DNA of 64,000 bases from Adiantum capillus-veneris (GCA_014529385.2 CM043945.1:144622741-144686740); one strand, 5' to 3'. Counted from the stretch's first letter, positions 1-12,594 are shown. Notes: generated by a model from the sequence alone, not told the origin. Program-made: numbers and translations.

Positions 1-285
1 CAAGGGTAGAGTATATGTGCCAAAGGACTCAGACACTAGGCACCAAATATTATTGAGTGTCACGATAGTCCAAGTGCTGGTCATCCAGGTATTCGTAGGA
101 CATATGCCTTAGTTTTCGACTGCAATTTTATTGGCCAGCAGACCTACATCATGGTGTTCAAGAGTACGTACTAAACTGCCAATAGTGCCAAGTAAATAAG
201 GAAGAGCATCTCAAGGTAGGTGGAGTTTTACATCCTTTAGAGATTCCACAAGGTAAGTAGGAGAGTATCTCTATGGATTTTGTAG
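1..285 (+). pseudogene. Chromodomain gypsy integrase, N-terminal zinc-binding part (fragment)
   Basis: The plus strand encodes, with frame breaks, the H2C2 zinc-binding region of a Ty3/gypsy integrase: an RHQIL-like start, a histidine pair around GHPGIRRTY, then a cysteine region near 'NCQ.CQVNKEEH', then the lead-in to the catalytic core ending in SMDFVV. The fragment enters from the left edge of the window. Its frame stops at the GTAG target duplication of the family A insertion and continues in phase at 11,531, so this and the distal piece are one interrupted gene. In an active element the domain helps integrase bind element ends. It is dead here because of frame breaks and the insertion. 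Family call is by motif only. Confidence 0.7.
282..285. repeat. Target-site duplication GTAG (left)
   Basis: GTAG lies directly left of the family A LTR and is repeated at 11,531-11,534 directly right of the other LTR. Collapsing the two copies keeps the chromovirus integrase frame continuous, which supports a clean 4-bp duplication. Confidence 0.85.
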
Positions 286-2942
286 TGAGGCGGTCCGGGG
301 CGGGCAACAAGAAGAGTGGCCTCTAGACACCCTTCAAGGCTCCCGTGCTGCTCAATGGGGCTGGGGCACAACACAACACAAACCAAAACAACAAACCCAC
401 AGCCAAATCCCAACTACACAAGGGGCACCACCTAGTTTAAGAGCGAATTAGGATGCAAAAGAGGAGAATCGTTAGAGCAACCCACAAACAAGCAAGGAAT
501 TTACACTAACCCTAACACCAATGGAACACTCTCACACACTAAAACACGAGAGAGAGAGAGGGAGGCTCGGGCTGCTTTGAAACGTATCGGCAATGATCAA
601 GCAAACACAACTATATATTTAAGAAAGAGAGAGAAAGGGGGAGGGGGTGCTTGTTGCATTAATACCTTCTTACAAATCTGTCATGACAAATCAAAGTGAG
701 ATTAGTATTTGTTCAACATAGCTTGCATAAATTTCACCACAACACATCACAAGAAAAGCCACCCCAATCACTGTCTTAAGGCCAAGGGAGTCCTCTCCAC
801 CCTGTCGCCCCCTTACAGTATGTGGGATTTATGGCTAGATTGATGACAACACTAGAGACAAGCTATCAAGAACTTAACAAAAAACACCAAGACACTTACG
901 CATCATTGTTGTCCATTACTTCACGTTGGAAGGGAGACAAAATATCCAAGCTTAGTCCAAATCCACCCTCCTTGATTCAGCAAATGTTGGGCTTACACTA
1001 GTAGGAGAAATGATAGATTTCCTACTCTCAATTGAATTATCACTCTCTCTCTTACAATGGCATAGAGTTCCCTTGCTAATCCCCTATTACAACACATGCA
1101 CATGCATAAGACAATGAGCTTCCACTCAAGAGCTCCTTCTAGAGAGGTTGAGCTTGGCTTCTCAAGCTATAGCATAGTGCTCTTGCTTATGGCTCCCCCT
1201 TTTGTGCTAGCTACACCCTCCTTTTATAGCAATTTTGAAGGCTAGGGTTACTCCTCTAACCATGGTTGGGTTAGATTTTCAGCAATTTATCTAATTTCTT
1301 TTGCTTGGAATTATCAAGAAGTTGGTGGGGAAAGAGAGAGGAGAGAAATGGAGGTGATAGGACTTTTCATAGTGGGTCAGTGTTAGTAGAGTTAGTATTA
1401 ATTTACAAATGGAATTGGATATTTACAATGGGAGTATCCATGTAGGATACAAATAAGGAAGAAAAACTCTTAAAAGGTAAGAAAAGGTGGATTTCTTACA
1501 AGGTTGATGCTCCAAGTGTCTTGAGTAGGGCCAATTTTGACGCTTGTTGACGGTCCACTAGCTTTGACGGTACATTTTTTCTCCACTCTTGACCTTCCTT
1601 GAGAGACAAGGTAATTGAAGCTGAGTAATCAACCACCATGATGCTGTCTTTTAAGAGAAGAGGCTGAATTTTGTGGTTTTTTTGATAGATATGGGTAAAT
1701 TGGAGGAGGAAAAATGAGACTAGGTGGTCAATTTTGGAATGGAATTGTGTGTGGGAGGTATGAGTTCACCATGGTTTCTCTTATTCTTCAAGGTTGAGGA
1801 GAAGGTGAGTAGGGTGCAGAGAGGAGTGGTGAGAGAGGTGGGGATGATGAGTGGAGAAGTGTGTGTGAAAGAAGAAAATGATAAAGTGGAAGAGAGAGTG
1901 TGGCTGCATAGCATGGGAAAACTGGGGTCCACTAATAAAATCATTGCTCACAGCTCGTAACTCAAAAAAACATGAAAAAAGTTGAGGCAAAAGTTCAGCC
2001 CACGAGCTACAACTTTTGTTTGTATCACCTTTTCAAATTCGGAGAGCAAGTGAACTTTAAAAATTTAGCAAAACCGATCGTTTTTTTCCACTGCACAAGG
2101 TCCTTGTGGGGTCCTTCTTTGGATGATTCTTTTGAATACCTCCAAGAGTGAGCCCTCCATAGTGCATGTATGCATGCCACCTACCCTTGACCTTATTTGG
2201 TAGGTCTATAATTGAAGATATTGTTGAGATCATGATATAAGTGAATAGTACAACTAAGAAAATCAAATATTGAGGGGTCTAAAAAAATATGTACATGTCA
2301 AATATAAATAATATAAGTGGAAAAACTATAAAGGGGTCAAAAGAAATCTCTCTCATTATGAGGCTACCATAAAAAGATAAATATTTTCGGTGTTCTAATT
2401 TTTTTAGAAAAAAAAAAAAAAGATGTAGGAAGGGAAAAATCACAATAGTGAAAAATTATACACATAAATAAAACTAGTTTTTTTTTTGATTTTTGTTGGG
2501 GTGGAGTTACACCAAATATAAGAGAAGCTTACATGAAAATATTGCTACATGGAATAAAGAGTATGAAAAATGGTAAGAAAAATTGTGGTAATGGTGAGGC
2601 AATGTACAGAGCATAAATAACACACACCTAGGTAGAAATATTTAAATAAATACCAAAATAATTATGAAAAAATTCTTTTATTTAGGCCCTATATACAAAG
2701 AAATATTTACATACGCATGGGCCATAATATACTTATATTTTTTATTTTTTTTTATTTTTTTGGCTCAACTAGCCCAATGACTAGCTAATTGAGGGTTTTT
2801 TAAGAAGATATGGGAAAAGTCCCGTGACTCACGCACGCCTATGTACAGTGAAATGGTAGGGATAGCCACAGTGTTTGGGTGATTTTGGTAGGGTGAGGTA
2901 ACTCACTGTGGCAATTACAAAGAGCCGAAAAAACGGCTATCA
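286..2942 (-). repeat. 3' LTR of family A element (type A LTR)
   Basis: 2,657 bp, matching 8,865-11,530. The minus strand starts TGATAGCCGTTTTTTC at 2,942 and ends CCGCCTCA at 286. A TATA box (TATAAAAG, minus) is at 1,221-1,228, followed downstream by a GA/CT-rich stretch near 550. Short ORFs seen here, e.g. 1,720-1,944, recur in every LTR copy on both strands and are not genes. Confidence 0.92.
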
Positions 2943-2945
2943 TTA

Positions 2946-2957
2946 GCCCTCCCCCTT
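2946..2957 (-). promoter_or_regulatory. Polypurine tract of family A (minus copy)
   Basis: The minus strand reads AAGGGGGAGGGC directly before TAA and the 3' LTR start. This is the usual place for the plus-strand primer of reverse transcription. The same tract precedes the LTRs at 26,672 and 39,392. Confidence 0.8.
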
Positions 2958-2970
2958 GATGATGGTATAT

Positions 2971-5900
2971 TCATGTACCATCATAGAGCATCTTTTCCAG
3001 AGAGAGTGCTTCAGAGTCCTTGACGAGATTTTCATTGTTTGGCCCCTCAGAATTTTGGCTGGAGTTACAATCATGCTTCATGTAACAATACTTACATGAG
3101 ACAGCGGCCTTTGGACAGATCTTTGGTAGATCCTTTGGTAGAAGGCGACTCAAATAGGGCTTCAAGCGATACCCGTTTACCTTCCTGGAGTGCTCTTTAC
3201 CATTCAAGTCCATAAGCTGATAGTAACTAGAATTGAAAGCCTTCTTGACTATGTATGGCCCTTGCCATCTAGTTTCAAACTTGGCATCAAAACGATTGTC
3301 AAGTCGATTGTCATACCTTAGCACAAGCTCTCCTTCCTTGATGCCTTTGTCCTTCAGTTTCTTGTCGTGCGTTTCTTTCGCTTGTGTGGCTTTCCTCTTG
3401 TAGCACTCATATGCTGCTTCTCTTTTCCACTCAAGCTCCTCTAACGTAAGAAGTCGATCCATCCATACCTCTTGATCATCTTGTGCTCCTTTGCCATGAA
3501 GTTGCATTGTTGGAATGTTGAGCTCGATAGGCTGCAAAGCCTCTTGACCATAGACCAAGTGAAATGGTGTGAACTCCGTGGCTTCCCTATATGTGGTTCG
3601 ATATGCCCACAAGGCACCATCCAAGAAGTCATCCCATAATTTTGTCTTGTTTTGCACCATCTTTCTAATGATTCCTGCAATGACACCATTAGCCTTCTCC
3701 ACCAAACCATTTGACTGTGGGTAGTATGGTGTGCTATGACGATGTAGAATGTGAAGCTCTTCACAAACTTCTGTGAGCAAGCCCTTCCTAAACCTTGGAC
3801 CATTATCAGAAACAATCTCCAAAGGTGTGCCAAATCTGCAACAAATGTGATTGTACACAAACTTGCTAACTGTCCTCTCATTCACTCTTGCCACACTTTG
3901 AGCTTCCACCCACCTAGTCATATAGTCTACAGCCACTAGAATGTAGAGTTTACCATTTTTTGTCCTAGGCAGAGGACCCATAGCATCAATGCCCCACTTT
4001 TCAAAGGGTCCATTTGCAAGCACTATTTGCCTCGGGCCATGCACCAACCTTCTATTTCCATTTATCTGACAATTGTGACAGCTTTTACACCAATGTTGAA
4101 CATCCACATGCAAGCTTGGCCAAACATACCCCGCAAGCAAAATCTTCTTCACAGTTGATTCTTGGGCAAAATGACCACCACATGCCTCTTCATGCAAACC
4201 TTTTAGAATGGCTGGAATTTCCTCGATAGTTGGTACTCGTCTGCACACTTGATCCTTCCCTCTTTGATAGAGGGAGCCTTCTAGGAAGACATACATGCTT
4301 GCCTTCTTCATGAGTCTCCTCTTCTGAGCTTTTGTGAAGTCTGGTGGAAACTCACCCTCCAAAATGTAGCCAATGATGGGAGCCAATGACTCCAATCCCT
4401 GGTACCTCGGTTGCTTCACAGCAGCCGCCACCATGATGACCTGCACTTCTTTCTTTACACATGCAACGGCTTGTTGTGCAAGTAAATCAGCATCTTCATT
4501 TTGTTTCCTAGGAATATGATATAGTTGCACTTCTTCAAATTGATTAAACAATCTACGAATGGCATGAACTTTTGTCCGTAAGCTTTCATTCTTGCATGCC
4601 CAAATACCTAAAATCTGTTTAACAATGAGAAGTGCATCTCCCTTTACCATGAGACGTTGTATCCCTTGGCCAATGCACATCTTCAAACCATGAATTAGTG
4701 TGTCGTATTCTGCTTCATTGTTGCTAGCTGAACTTGGTAGATTGAGCTTCTCTTTCATGACCACCTCTCCACTTGGGTTGAGCAACACTAGCCCTCCCCC
4801 TGCTTTTCCTGTGGCTCGACGAAAAGCTCCATGAAAGAACAAGGTAAAAGCATTAGGAATACTTTTTGGTGGTGGTAATGGTAGGGTCTTTACTTCAGGC
4901 ACCTTAATCTCCTTTTCATGCACCCTATAAGTGAGAATCCCTGCCAATTGTGCACGCACACTATCTTCTACCTTGAAAGAGTATTGAAACTCTTGCAACT
5001 CCATAATCCACTTTGAGATCCTAGTACTAAGATTCATTTGAGATGACACCCAAGGGAACAAATTCTCTGCAGTGAGAATTACAAAAGGTTTTGGTAGCAG
5101 GTAGGATCTAAACTTTCTCACCGCAAACATGAGAGAAAGCATCATGAGTTCTGCTTCTGTGTAGTCTCTCTCCAAAGCATTCATGACCCTACTAGCAAAG
5201 TAGATGGGTCGCATCCTTGTACTGTGGGGATCTTGTTGTAGCAACACAGCACCAATTGTTTCCCTTCCAACACTAGAGCTAACAAAGAATGTGTACTCCC
5301 AACAAGGAGGCATGAGTGTTGGTAGCTCTGACAAAATGGCTTTAATGTTACAAAAATACTCTTCAAGCTCATCAGACCATGCAAATTCTACTTGTTGTGT
5401 CAACTTTTGCAAAGGGTGAAGCAACTCCGAAGCTAAGTGAATAAAGCGTGACATATACTTCACTTTTTGAATGAATGATATGACCTCTTTGAGATTCTTG
5501 GGTGAGGGGAGCTCAATAAGAGCCTTTGCCTTTGAAGGATCCACCTCAATGCCTTTACAGGAAACCTTGTGACCAAGCAAGATCACTTCATTTTTAGCTA
5601 TGTGACACTTGTCGGGGTTGAGTTGACCTCCCATGTCATAGAGCTTCTTTAAACCTTCTTCTACCCTTTATAGATGCAATGATTTTGAGCTATAAATGCA
5701 GAAATCATCAATGAACACCCTAATGGACTTTCCAAAGAATGCTTGAAACACCATGTTCATGAAGCGTTGGAAAGTTGCAGGAGCATTTGTCAAGCCAAAT
5801 GGCATGACTCTAAACGCATAACAACCCCAAGGAGTGATAAAGGTTGTTTTCAATTGATCCTCCAATGCGATACCTATTTGAAAGTAACCCGAGTAGCCAT

Positions 5901-8250
5901 CACACACAGTGTACTTCTCATGACCAGCTACTTCATTTAGTATCTCATCCTGAAATGGGAGGGGAAAGTGATCTCTTTTTGTTGCCTCATTAAGTGGACG
6001 ATAATCCACACACACCCTCCACTTGCCGTTTTTCTTAGGAGTGACAACAACGGGAGAGACCCACTCTGAATTCTCCACTGGATAAATGAAACCTGCTGCT
6101 AGAAGCTTTCTTACCTCCTTGAGTAAAGCCTGCTCCTTGATGACTCCTAGCCTTCGTAGCTTCTGAGCCTTAGGTGTGGCCTCTGGCTTCAACTCAATTT
6201 TGTGTTGAACAACATCTACTCCACGCACATCGGTGTAGTCTTTAGCAAAAAGCCTAGGAAATTTCCTTAGCACACATTTGAACTCCTCTCTTTCATCCTT
6301 TGTAAGTGTTGTTGATAGCATACCTTCCAGCATCCCTTCATCTTGAACACCTTCGTTCTCTTGAGGACCTACCTCCTCCAAGCCTTGACAAGAGGTCTCT
6401 TGGTTGCTTGGCTTAAACCTTACCCCCATGACTTCGATGGAAGACTCCTCTTCAGTAATGCTACCGCTACTTTCTTCTTCTGAAGTGCTATCGGTCCAAC
6501 CTTCTTCCGTATCACTTTGAGATGATTCTTCATGGAGCTCCTCTTGGCGTTGCTCCTTCATGTCAAAGACAACCTTCTTATGATTGTCATTCCTGCAAAT
6601 TAATTTCCTACTCTCCCAATCCTGCAAAGCTCGCATTTTCATTAGCCATGGTCTTCCTAGGATAAATGGGTAACCATTTCCCTTGGTAGACATGACATAG
6701 AAATCCACTGCCTTCCTAATGCCAAAGGCCTCCACAAAAACATTTTTACAAATGCCTACGCACCTAGCCTTGCTATTGTTTGCCATTTTCACTTTGATTT
6801 CAGGTGTCTCATGGATGTGCATGCCTAGTCTTTGCATGAGTCCCTCTGTCATGATGCAAATTTGTGCACCCCCATCCACTATACCTTTCCTAACCAATCT
6901 TCCTTTGATGTAACAGTCTAGCACCGGTGTAATGTCCTCATTCATTTCAGCTTGTGCAATTTTTACAACAGGCACACTCTCTTTTACCTTTCTCCTAGTG
7001 CTAACTGCCCTTGTTAAATCCCTCCTAACTTGTGGACATAATGCAAGAAATTGAGGCCATGAAATATCAGGACCCTTACCTCTCATGTCTTCTAACAAGT
7101 CGTATGGAGCCATACCATGTCCAAGAGGGAAGTCTTGGAGATTGATACGACGTCGAGTCCTCTTGGTTTCCTTGGTTTCCTTTGCCTTCTTGCCTTGTCT
7201 ATGGTCACTTTGTGATGTGACTCCTTCTTTCTCCTTACCTTTTCCTCGGCCACGCTTAATGCCATTTGCTTCCATGTCAACCTCATTTGAGTTTGTCACC
7301 TCTACCACATGCACATTTGGATCTGGCAAAGGTGGAACTCCTTCTACCCCTTGTGGAGGTGGTCTTGGTCCATTTGGCCTTTGTAGAAGCCTTGGTTGTT
7401 GACCAGCTCCTTCTCCTGCATTCATCACTGGGTAATTCATGTAAGGTCTCCCTAGCTCTCCATGGGGCCAAGGACAATTATACATCCCATGTCCAGACTC
7501 TCCGCAATTCCAACATTGCAAGACTCTCCTAGGTCGTGGATCTCGCTCTTCAGACTTCTTTGCTTGTCCCTTTGGACCTACAGCTTGTGCAAGGTGAATT
7601 GACAGGCTGCTTAAAGATTCGTTTAACTTCTCAATTACTTCCGCCGTTACCTCAGGAAGATCTATCGATGTTGATGCTTGTGACTTACCTTTGGGTCTAA
7701 GACCTTCTATTGGAACCTCTCCCCTTAAGCACTTGAGTTTCCTATATTTCTCAGCAGCCCTAGTTTCAGCTGCATCAAAGGTAGCAGGTGCACCCGCCTC
7801 AACTTTTACCTTAAGGTCAGGAAAGAGTCCGGCTATGAACCTCTCCTTCTTTAGAAATTCTGCACCATCACCAGGGTTAGCAACATTTCGTATCCATAGA
7901 GCCCAAAGACGTAGAAACTCTTGCTTGTACAAGTAGTAGTCATCTAAGTCTTTTTGCTTATGAGAAACAATGTCTTGCCATAATTTTTGAGTGTTTTGGG
8001 GATCAAAGAAGTATTTCTTGAAACGATTCAAAACTTCTGTGTAATTCCCCTTAACTTCCTCAGGCAAAGAGTCAAACCAAGTGCTAGCATCTTTCCTAAG
8101 GACCACCTCAAACATTTCTACACGTTCTTGATCAGTTATTATCCTCTTGATACGGCAAGACATCTTGAAATTCGCTAAAAATAATTCTGCATCCTCTCCA
8201 GGCTCTCCAAAGAAAAGAGGATACCCAGACATTTGGCGTTGGCTTTCCAT
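2971..8250 (-). pseudogene. Family A gag-pol polyprotein, interrupted by one stop codon
   Basis: Starts at the ATG at 8,250 and shares the same start, end and most residues with the intact plus-strand copy at 34,082-39,364. The frame is 1,759 codons plus stop, one codon shorter because of a small in-frame indel in the acidic linker after protease. Gag, CCHC knuckle, DGG protease and RT up to the FIDD box lie in 5,671-8,250. A TAA at 5,668-5,670, where the plus copy has CAA (a single C-to-T change), ends translation just after the RT catalytic motif. The frame stays open below it, and the rest of RT, both RNase H regions and integrase continue to 2,971. Without readthrough only a gag-protease-partial RT product is possible. 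No frameshifts were seen, so inactivation is recent. Confidence 0.92.
5668..5670 (-). other. Premature TAA in gag-pol
   Basis: In-frame stop after the residues SLHL, where the intact copy has glutamine. It lies just after the RT active-site strand, so thumb, RNase H and integrase are lost from the main product. Confidence 0.9.
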
Positions 8251-8335
8251 TGAATTGATTTCAAAGTGACACCCGTTTTTGTTTTTCTTTCTTAAAAAGA
8301 TTTACACAATAATGTTTTCTAGCTTGCAATCTATT

Positions 8336-8554
8336 CTACAACAAAATAAAGATATTCACATCAAACGACCTATGATAATCAATAAGAGGTAGGATGACAG
8401 GGTTTGGTGATGCGAGAATTTCTCCTACTCTTTGGGCACCAAACATGAACACCATACGTTGTTGAAAATGGATTTTCCTACTAATTGCAATGTTTATTCT
8501 AATGTGTGGAGTGAAATGGAAGGGGAAAACCTCTATTCCTGGGCCATTATCCAT
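8336..8554 (-). CDS. Family A leader ORF 2 (72 aa), unknown function
   Basis: ATG-initiated ORF between the primer-site region and gag, starting MDNGPGIEV. It matches the ORF at 32,728-32,946 in the plus-strand copy with few changes. It also resembles its neighbour at 8,576-8,788: both share a pattern of an R-x-I region, FQ-R, FGxxRxxEIxAS, then ILPLIxY and a DV-x-IF-x-LF end. Two tandem paralogs kept open in two element copies argue for a real protein or exon. No signal peptide, metal site or known domain is evident. I do not recognise the family. Confidence 0.55.
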   Translation of the reverse strand: MDNGPGIEVFPFHFTPHIRINIAISRKIHFQQRMVFMFGAQRVGEILASPNPVILPLIDYHRSFDVNIFILL

Positions 8555-8575
8555 GGTCTATACATGACCTAATGC

Positions 8576-8788
8576 TTAAAACAAAACAAAAATATAGACG
8601 TCCAAACTAAGGTCGTACCTAATGAGAGGCAAAATAAAAGGATTTACTGAAGCGTTAATCTCGGCCAACCTAAGAGGACCTAAAATTCTACGAATGACAC
8701 GTTGAAATTGCAACTTAGTACTAACAATTATGTGTACCTTTTGCCTTGCAATGGGAATGAAGGGATCGTACAAATTATCGTGATTCAT
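8576..8788 (-). CDS. Family A leader ORF 1 (70 aa), unknown function
   Basis: ATG-initiated ORF, the first after the 5' LTR of the minus-strand element, starting MNHDNLYDPFIPIARQKV. It matches 32,494-32,706 in the plus-strand element, differing by about two residues. It is paralogous to leader ORF 2, about 20 bases downstream. The C-terminus is hydrophobic (SLDVYIFVLF). Function unknown. Some Ogre-type elements carry an extra ORF before gag, which fits the position, but I cannot show homology. Confidence 0.55.
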   Translation of the reverse strand: MNHDNLYDPFIPIARQKVHIIVSTKLQFQRVIRRILGPLRLAEINASVNPFILPLIRYDLSLDVYIFVLF

Positions 8789-8842
8789 GCAAGCTACTTG
8801 ATTATGCTAAAGATTGAGCCTTCACAAAACATACACAAGCCT

Positions 8843-8862
8843 GTCCTCCGTGGGGGCACCAA
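8843..8862 (-). promoter_or_regulatory. Primer-binding-site region of family A (minus copy)
   Basis: Directly after the 5' LTR the minus strand reads AATTGGTGCCCCCACGGAGG. TGG-starting sequence a few bases after the LTR is the usual tRNA primer site. I could not match it confidently to a tRNA. The equivalent in the plus copy is at 32,420-32,443. Confidence 0.6.
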
Positions 8863-8864
8863 TT

Positions 8865-11530
8865 TGAGGCGGTCCGGGGCGGGCAACAAGAAGAGTGGCC
8901 TCTAGACACCCTTCAAGGCTCCCGTGCTGCTCAATGGGGCTGGGGCACAACACAACACAAACCAAAACAACAAACCCATAGCCAAATCCCAACTACACAA
9001 GGGGCACCACCTAGTTTAAGAGCGAACTAGGACGCAAAAGAGGAGAATTGTTAGAGCAACCCACAAACAAGCAAGGAATTTACACTAACCCTAACACCAA
9101 TGGAACACTCTCACACACTAAAACACGAGAGAGAGAGAGGGAGAGAGATAGTGCTCGGGCTGCTTTGAAACGTATCGGCAATGATCAAGCAAACACAACT
9201 ATATATTTAAGAAAGAGAGAGAAAGGGGGAGGGGGTGCTTGTTGCATTAATACCTTCTTACAAATCTGTCATGACAAATCAAAGTGAGATTAGTATTTGT
9301 TCAACATAGCTTGCGTAAATTTCACCACAACACATCACAAGAAAAGCCACCCCAATCACTGTCTTAAGGCCAGGGGAGTCCTCTCCACCCTGTCGCCCTC
9401 TTACAGTATGTGGGATTTATGGCTAGATTGATGACAACGCCAGAGACAAGCTATCAAGAACTTAACAAAAAACACCAAGACACTTACGCATCATTGTTGT
9501 CCATTACTTCATGTTGGAAGGGAGACAAAATATCCAAGCTTAGTCCAAATCCACCCTCCTTGATTCAGCAAATGTTGGGCTTACACTAGTAGGAGAAATG
9601 ATAGATTTCCTACTCTCAATTGAATTATCACTCTCTCTCTTACAATGGCATAGAGTTCCCTTGCTAATTCCCTATTACAACACATGCACATGCATAAGAC
9701 AATGAGCTTCCACTCAAGAGCTCCTTCTAGAGAGGTTGAGCTTGGCTTCTCAAGCTATAGCATAGTGCTCTTGCTTATGGCTCCCCCTTTTGTGCTAGCT
9801 ACACCCTCCTTTTATAGCAATTTTGAAGGCTAGGGTTACTCCTCTAACCATGGTTGGGTTAGATTTTCAGCAATTTATCTAATTTCTTTTGCTTGGAATT
9901 ATCAAGAAGTTGGTGGGGAAAGAGAGAGGAGAGAAATGGAGGTGATAGGACTTTTCATAGTGGGTCAGTGTTAGTAGAGTTAGTATTAATTTACAAATGG
10001 AATTGGATATTTACAATGGGAGTATCCATGTAGGATACAAATAAGGAAGAAAAACTCTTAAAAGGTAAGAAAAGGTGGATTTCTTACAAGGTTGATGCTC
10101 CAAGTGTCTTGAGTAGGGCCAATTTTGACGCTTGTTGACGGTCCACTAGCTTTGACGGTACATTTTTTCTCCACTCTTGACCTTCCTTGAGAGACAAGGT
10201 AATTGAAGCTGAGTAATCAACCACCATGATGCTGTCTTTTAAGAGAAGAGGCTGAATTTTGTGGTTTTTTTGATAGATATGGGTAAATTGGAGGAGGAAA
10301 AATGAGACTAGGTGGTCAATTTTGGAATGGAATTGTGTGTGGGAGGTATGAGTTCACCATGGTTTCTCTTATTCTTCAAGGTTGAGGAGAAGGTGAGTAG
10401 GGTGCAGAGAGGAGTGGTGAGAGAGGTGGGGATGATGAGTGGAGAAGTGTGTGTGAAAGAAGAAAATGATAAAGTGGAAGAGAGAGTGTGGCTGCATAGC
10501 ATGGGAAAACTGGGGTCCACTAATAAAATCATTGCTCACAGCTCGTAACTCAAAAAAACATGAAAAAAGTTGAGGCAAAAGTTCAGCCCACGAGCTACAA
10601 CTTTTGTTTGTATCACCTTTTCAAATTCGGAGAGCAAGTGAACTTTAAAAATTTAGCAAAACCGATCGTTTTTTTCCACTGCACAAGGTCCTTGTGGGGT
10701 CCTTCTTTGGATGATTCTTTTGAATACCTCCAAGAGTGAGCCCTCCATAGTGCATGTATGCATGCCACCTACCCTTGACCTTATTTGGTAGGTCTATAAT
10801 TGAAGATATTGTTGAGATCATGATATAAGTGAATAGTACAACTAAGAAAATCAAATATTGAGGGGTCTAAAAAAATATGTACATGTCAAATATAAATAAT
10901 ATAAGTGGAAAAACTATAAAGGGGTCAAAAGAAATCTCTCTCATTATGAGGCTACCATAAAAAGATAAATATTTTCGGTGTTCTAATTTTTTTAGAAAAA
11001 AAAAAAAAAGATGTAGGAAGGGAAAAATCACAATAGTGAAAAATTATACACATAAATAAAACTAGTTTTTTTTTTGATTTTTGTTGGGGTGGAGTTACAC
11101 CAAATATAAGAGAAGCTTACATGAAAATATTGCTACATGGAATAAAGAGTATGAAAAATGGTAAGAAAAATTGTGGTAATGGTGAGGCAATGTACAGAGC
11201 ATAAATAACACACACCTAGGTAGAAATATTTAAATAAATACCAAAATAATTATGAAAAAATTCTTTTATTTAGGCCCTATATACAAAGAAATATTTACAT
11301 ACGCATGGGCCATAATATACTTATATTTTTTATTTTTTTTTATTTTTTTGGCTCAACTAGCCCAATGACTAGCTAATTGAGGGTTTTTTAAGAAGATATG
11401 GGAAAAGTCCCGTGACTCACGCACGCCTATGTACAGTGAAATGGTAGGGATAGCCACAGTGTTTGGGTGATTTTGGTAGGGTGAGGTAACTCACTGTGGC
11501 AATTACAAAGAGCCGAAAAAACGGCTATCA
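8865..11530 (-). repeat. 5' LTR of family A element (type A LTR)
   Basis: 2,666 bp and the partner of 286-2,942. The TATA box on the minus strand is at 9,809-9,816, about 950 bp before the LTR end. The differences I saw from the partner are about eleven substitutions and a 9-bp indel, all in the last ~0.8 kb of the LTR in transcription order. Confidence 0.92.
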
Positions 11531-12594
11531 GTAGTAAGACTACCTACTACAAATCATGGCCATGATACCATATGGGTAATTGTAGACCGTCTATCAAAGA
11601 TGGGTCGATTCATTCCCACTAAAGACTACGGTTAAGACGCCAAAATTAGCGCGGCTATTTATAGAGCATATATATAGACTCTACGGTCTTCCAGTTAGTA
11701 TCGTTAGTGACAGAGATCGAAAGTTCGATAATCACTTCTGGAAAGCTGTGTTTTAAAAGTTGGAAACTACACTTAATCTTGGTATGGTTGATAATCCAGA
11801 AACAGATGGTCAAATTGAAAGAGTTAATCAAGTGCTAGAGGATATGCTACGAGCGTACATTAGCAAGAAGCAAACCAATTGGGAGGACTACTTATCTATA
11901 TTGGCATTTGCTTATAATAGTTGAAAGCATGTGACTACATGGTTTAGTCAATTTATGCTTTTATATGGTTTTCAACCTAGATCACCCGTTACGGTGGGGT
12001 TGGCTAAGGAGAAGATACGACAAGCAAAATATTTTCTCCAAGACCATTTTGATATGCTTTGATTTTCTTGACAGAATGTTAAGCAAGCTCAAGATCGATA
12101 TAAGAAGTACGCAGATGAGCATCGTTGTCTTGCTACTTTTGAAGAGGGAGACAAGGTTTTCCTCAAAGTTCCAAAGCATTCAAAAAGTCTGAAGACGGGA
12201 AAAGTTTCTAAACTTTACCACGCTATTGTGGACCGTTTACCATTCTCAAAGGTATAGTTTAAGTGGCCTATAAGTTAGCTCTTTCCAAGCACTCACGAGT
12301 TCATCCTGTTTTTCATGTTAGCCATTTAAAAAAATAGCTAGGACAAAATGATAATGTCATTGACACAAATGTGTTAGTTGAACTGATCGAACCACTAAGC
12401 ATCCCTCATGAACATGAAAAGATTTTGGATTCTCATGAGCTTTGCACCATACATCATGTCAGACAACATGTATTGGTAAAATGGCTAGATAGATCTGAAG
12501 AAGGTTCTACATGGGAGAATGTCTTCGCACTTAAGAAACGTTTTCCTATGTTTGTTTTTGAGGACAAAAACAATTTGCCAAGGGAGGGGTAATG
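11531..12594 (+). pseudogene. Chromodomain gypsy integrase core and chromodomain (decayed)
   Basis: Continues the integrase from 1-285 after the family A insertion; 11,531-11,534 is the right GTAG duplication. Recognisable pieces, in several frames, are VIVDRLSKMGRFIPT (first catalytic Asp), LYGLPVSIVSDRD (second Asp), a TDGQIERVNQ segment (catalytic Glu), an HPVFHVSHLKK segment, and a chromodomain at about 12,371-12,592 (ILDSHEL, VLVKWLD, STWENV). The chromodomain frame stops at 12,590-12,592 next to a purine-rich tract. This domain order is typical of plant chromoviruses, where the chromodomain guides insertion to marked chromatin. Stops and frameshifts make it inactive. Confidence 0.8.

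Larger units (their letters stand above)
286..11530 (-). mobile_element. Full-length Tat/Ogre-like Ty3-gypsy retrotransposon, family A, minus strand
   Basis: An 11.2-kb element read on the minus strand: 5' LTR 8,865-11,530, primer-site region 8,843-8,862, two leader ORFs, a gag-pol frame, polypurine tract 2,946-2,957 and 3' LTR 286-2,942. LTR ends are TG...CA (TGATAGCC...CCGCCTCA). The 4-bp duplication is GTAG. Domain order is gag, CCHC knuckle, protease, RT, degenerate gypsy RNase H, second RNase H, integrase, with no chromodomain; the second RNase H places it with Tat/Ogre-type elements. The LTRs look identical over about 1.86 kb, which suggests a recent insertion. One stop codon breaks gag-pol. 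It lies antisense in a chromovirus integrase. Confidence 0.9.

Noticed and set aside
1720-2266. Recurrent 60-80-aa ORFs, also at 10,308, 27,637, 31,003, 40,344 and 43,736
   Set aside because: They recur because the LTR recurs, are open on both strands, and have no ATG context or domain support beyond LTR identity.
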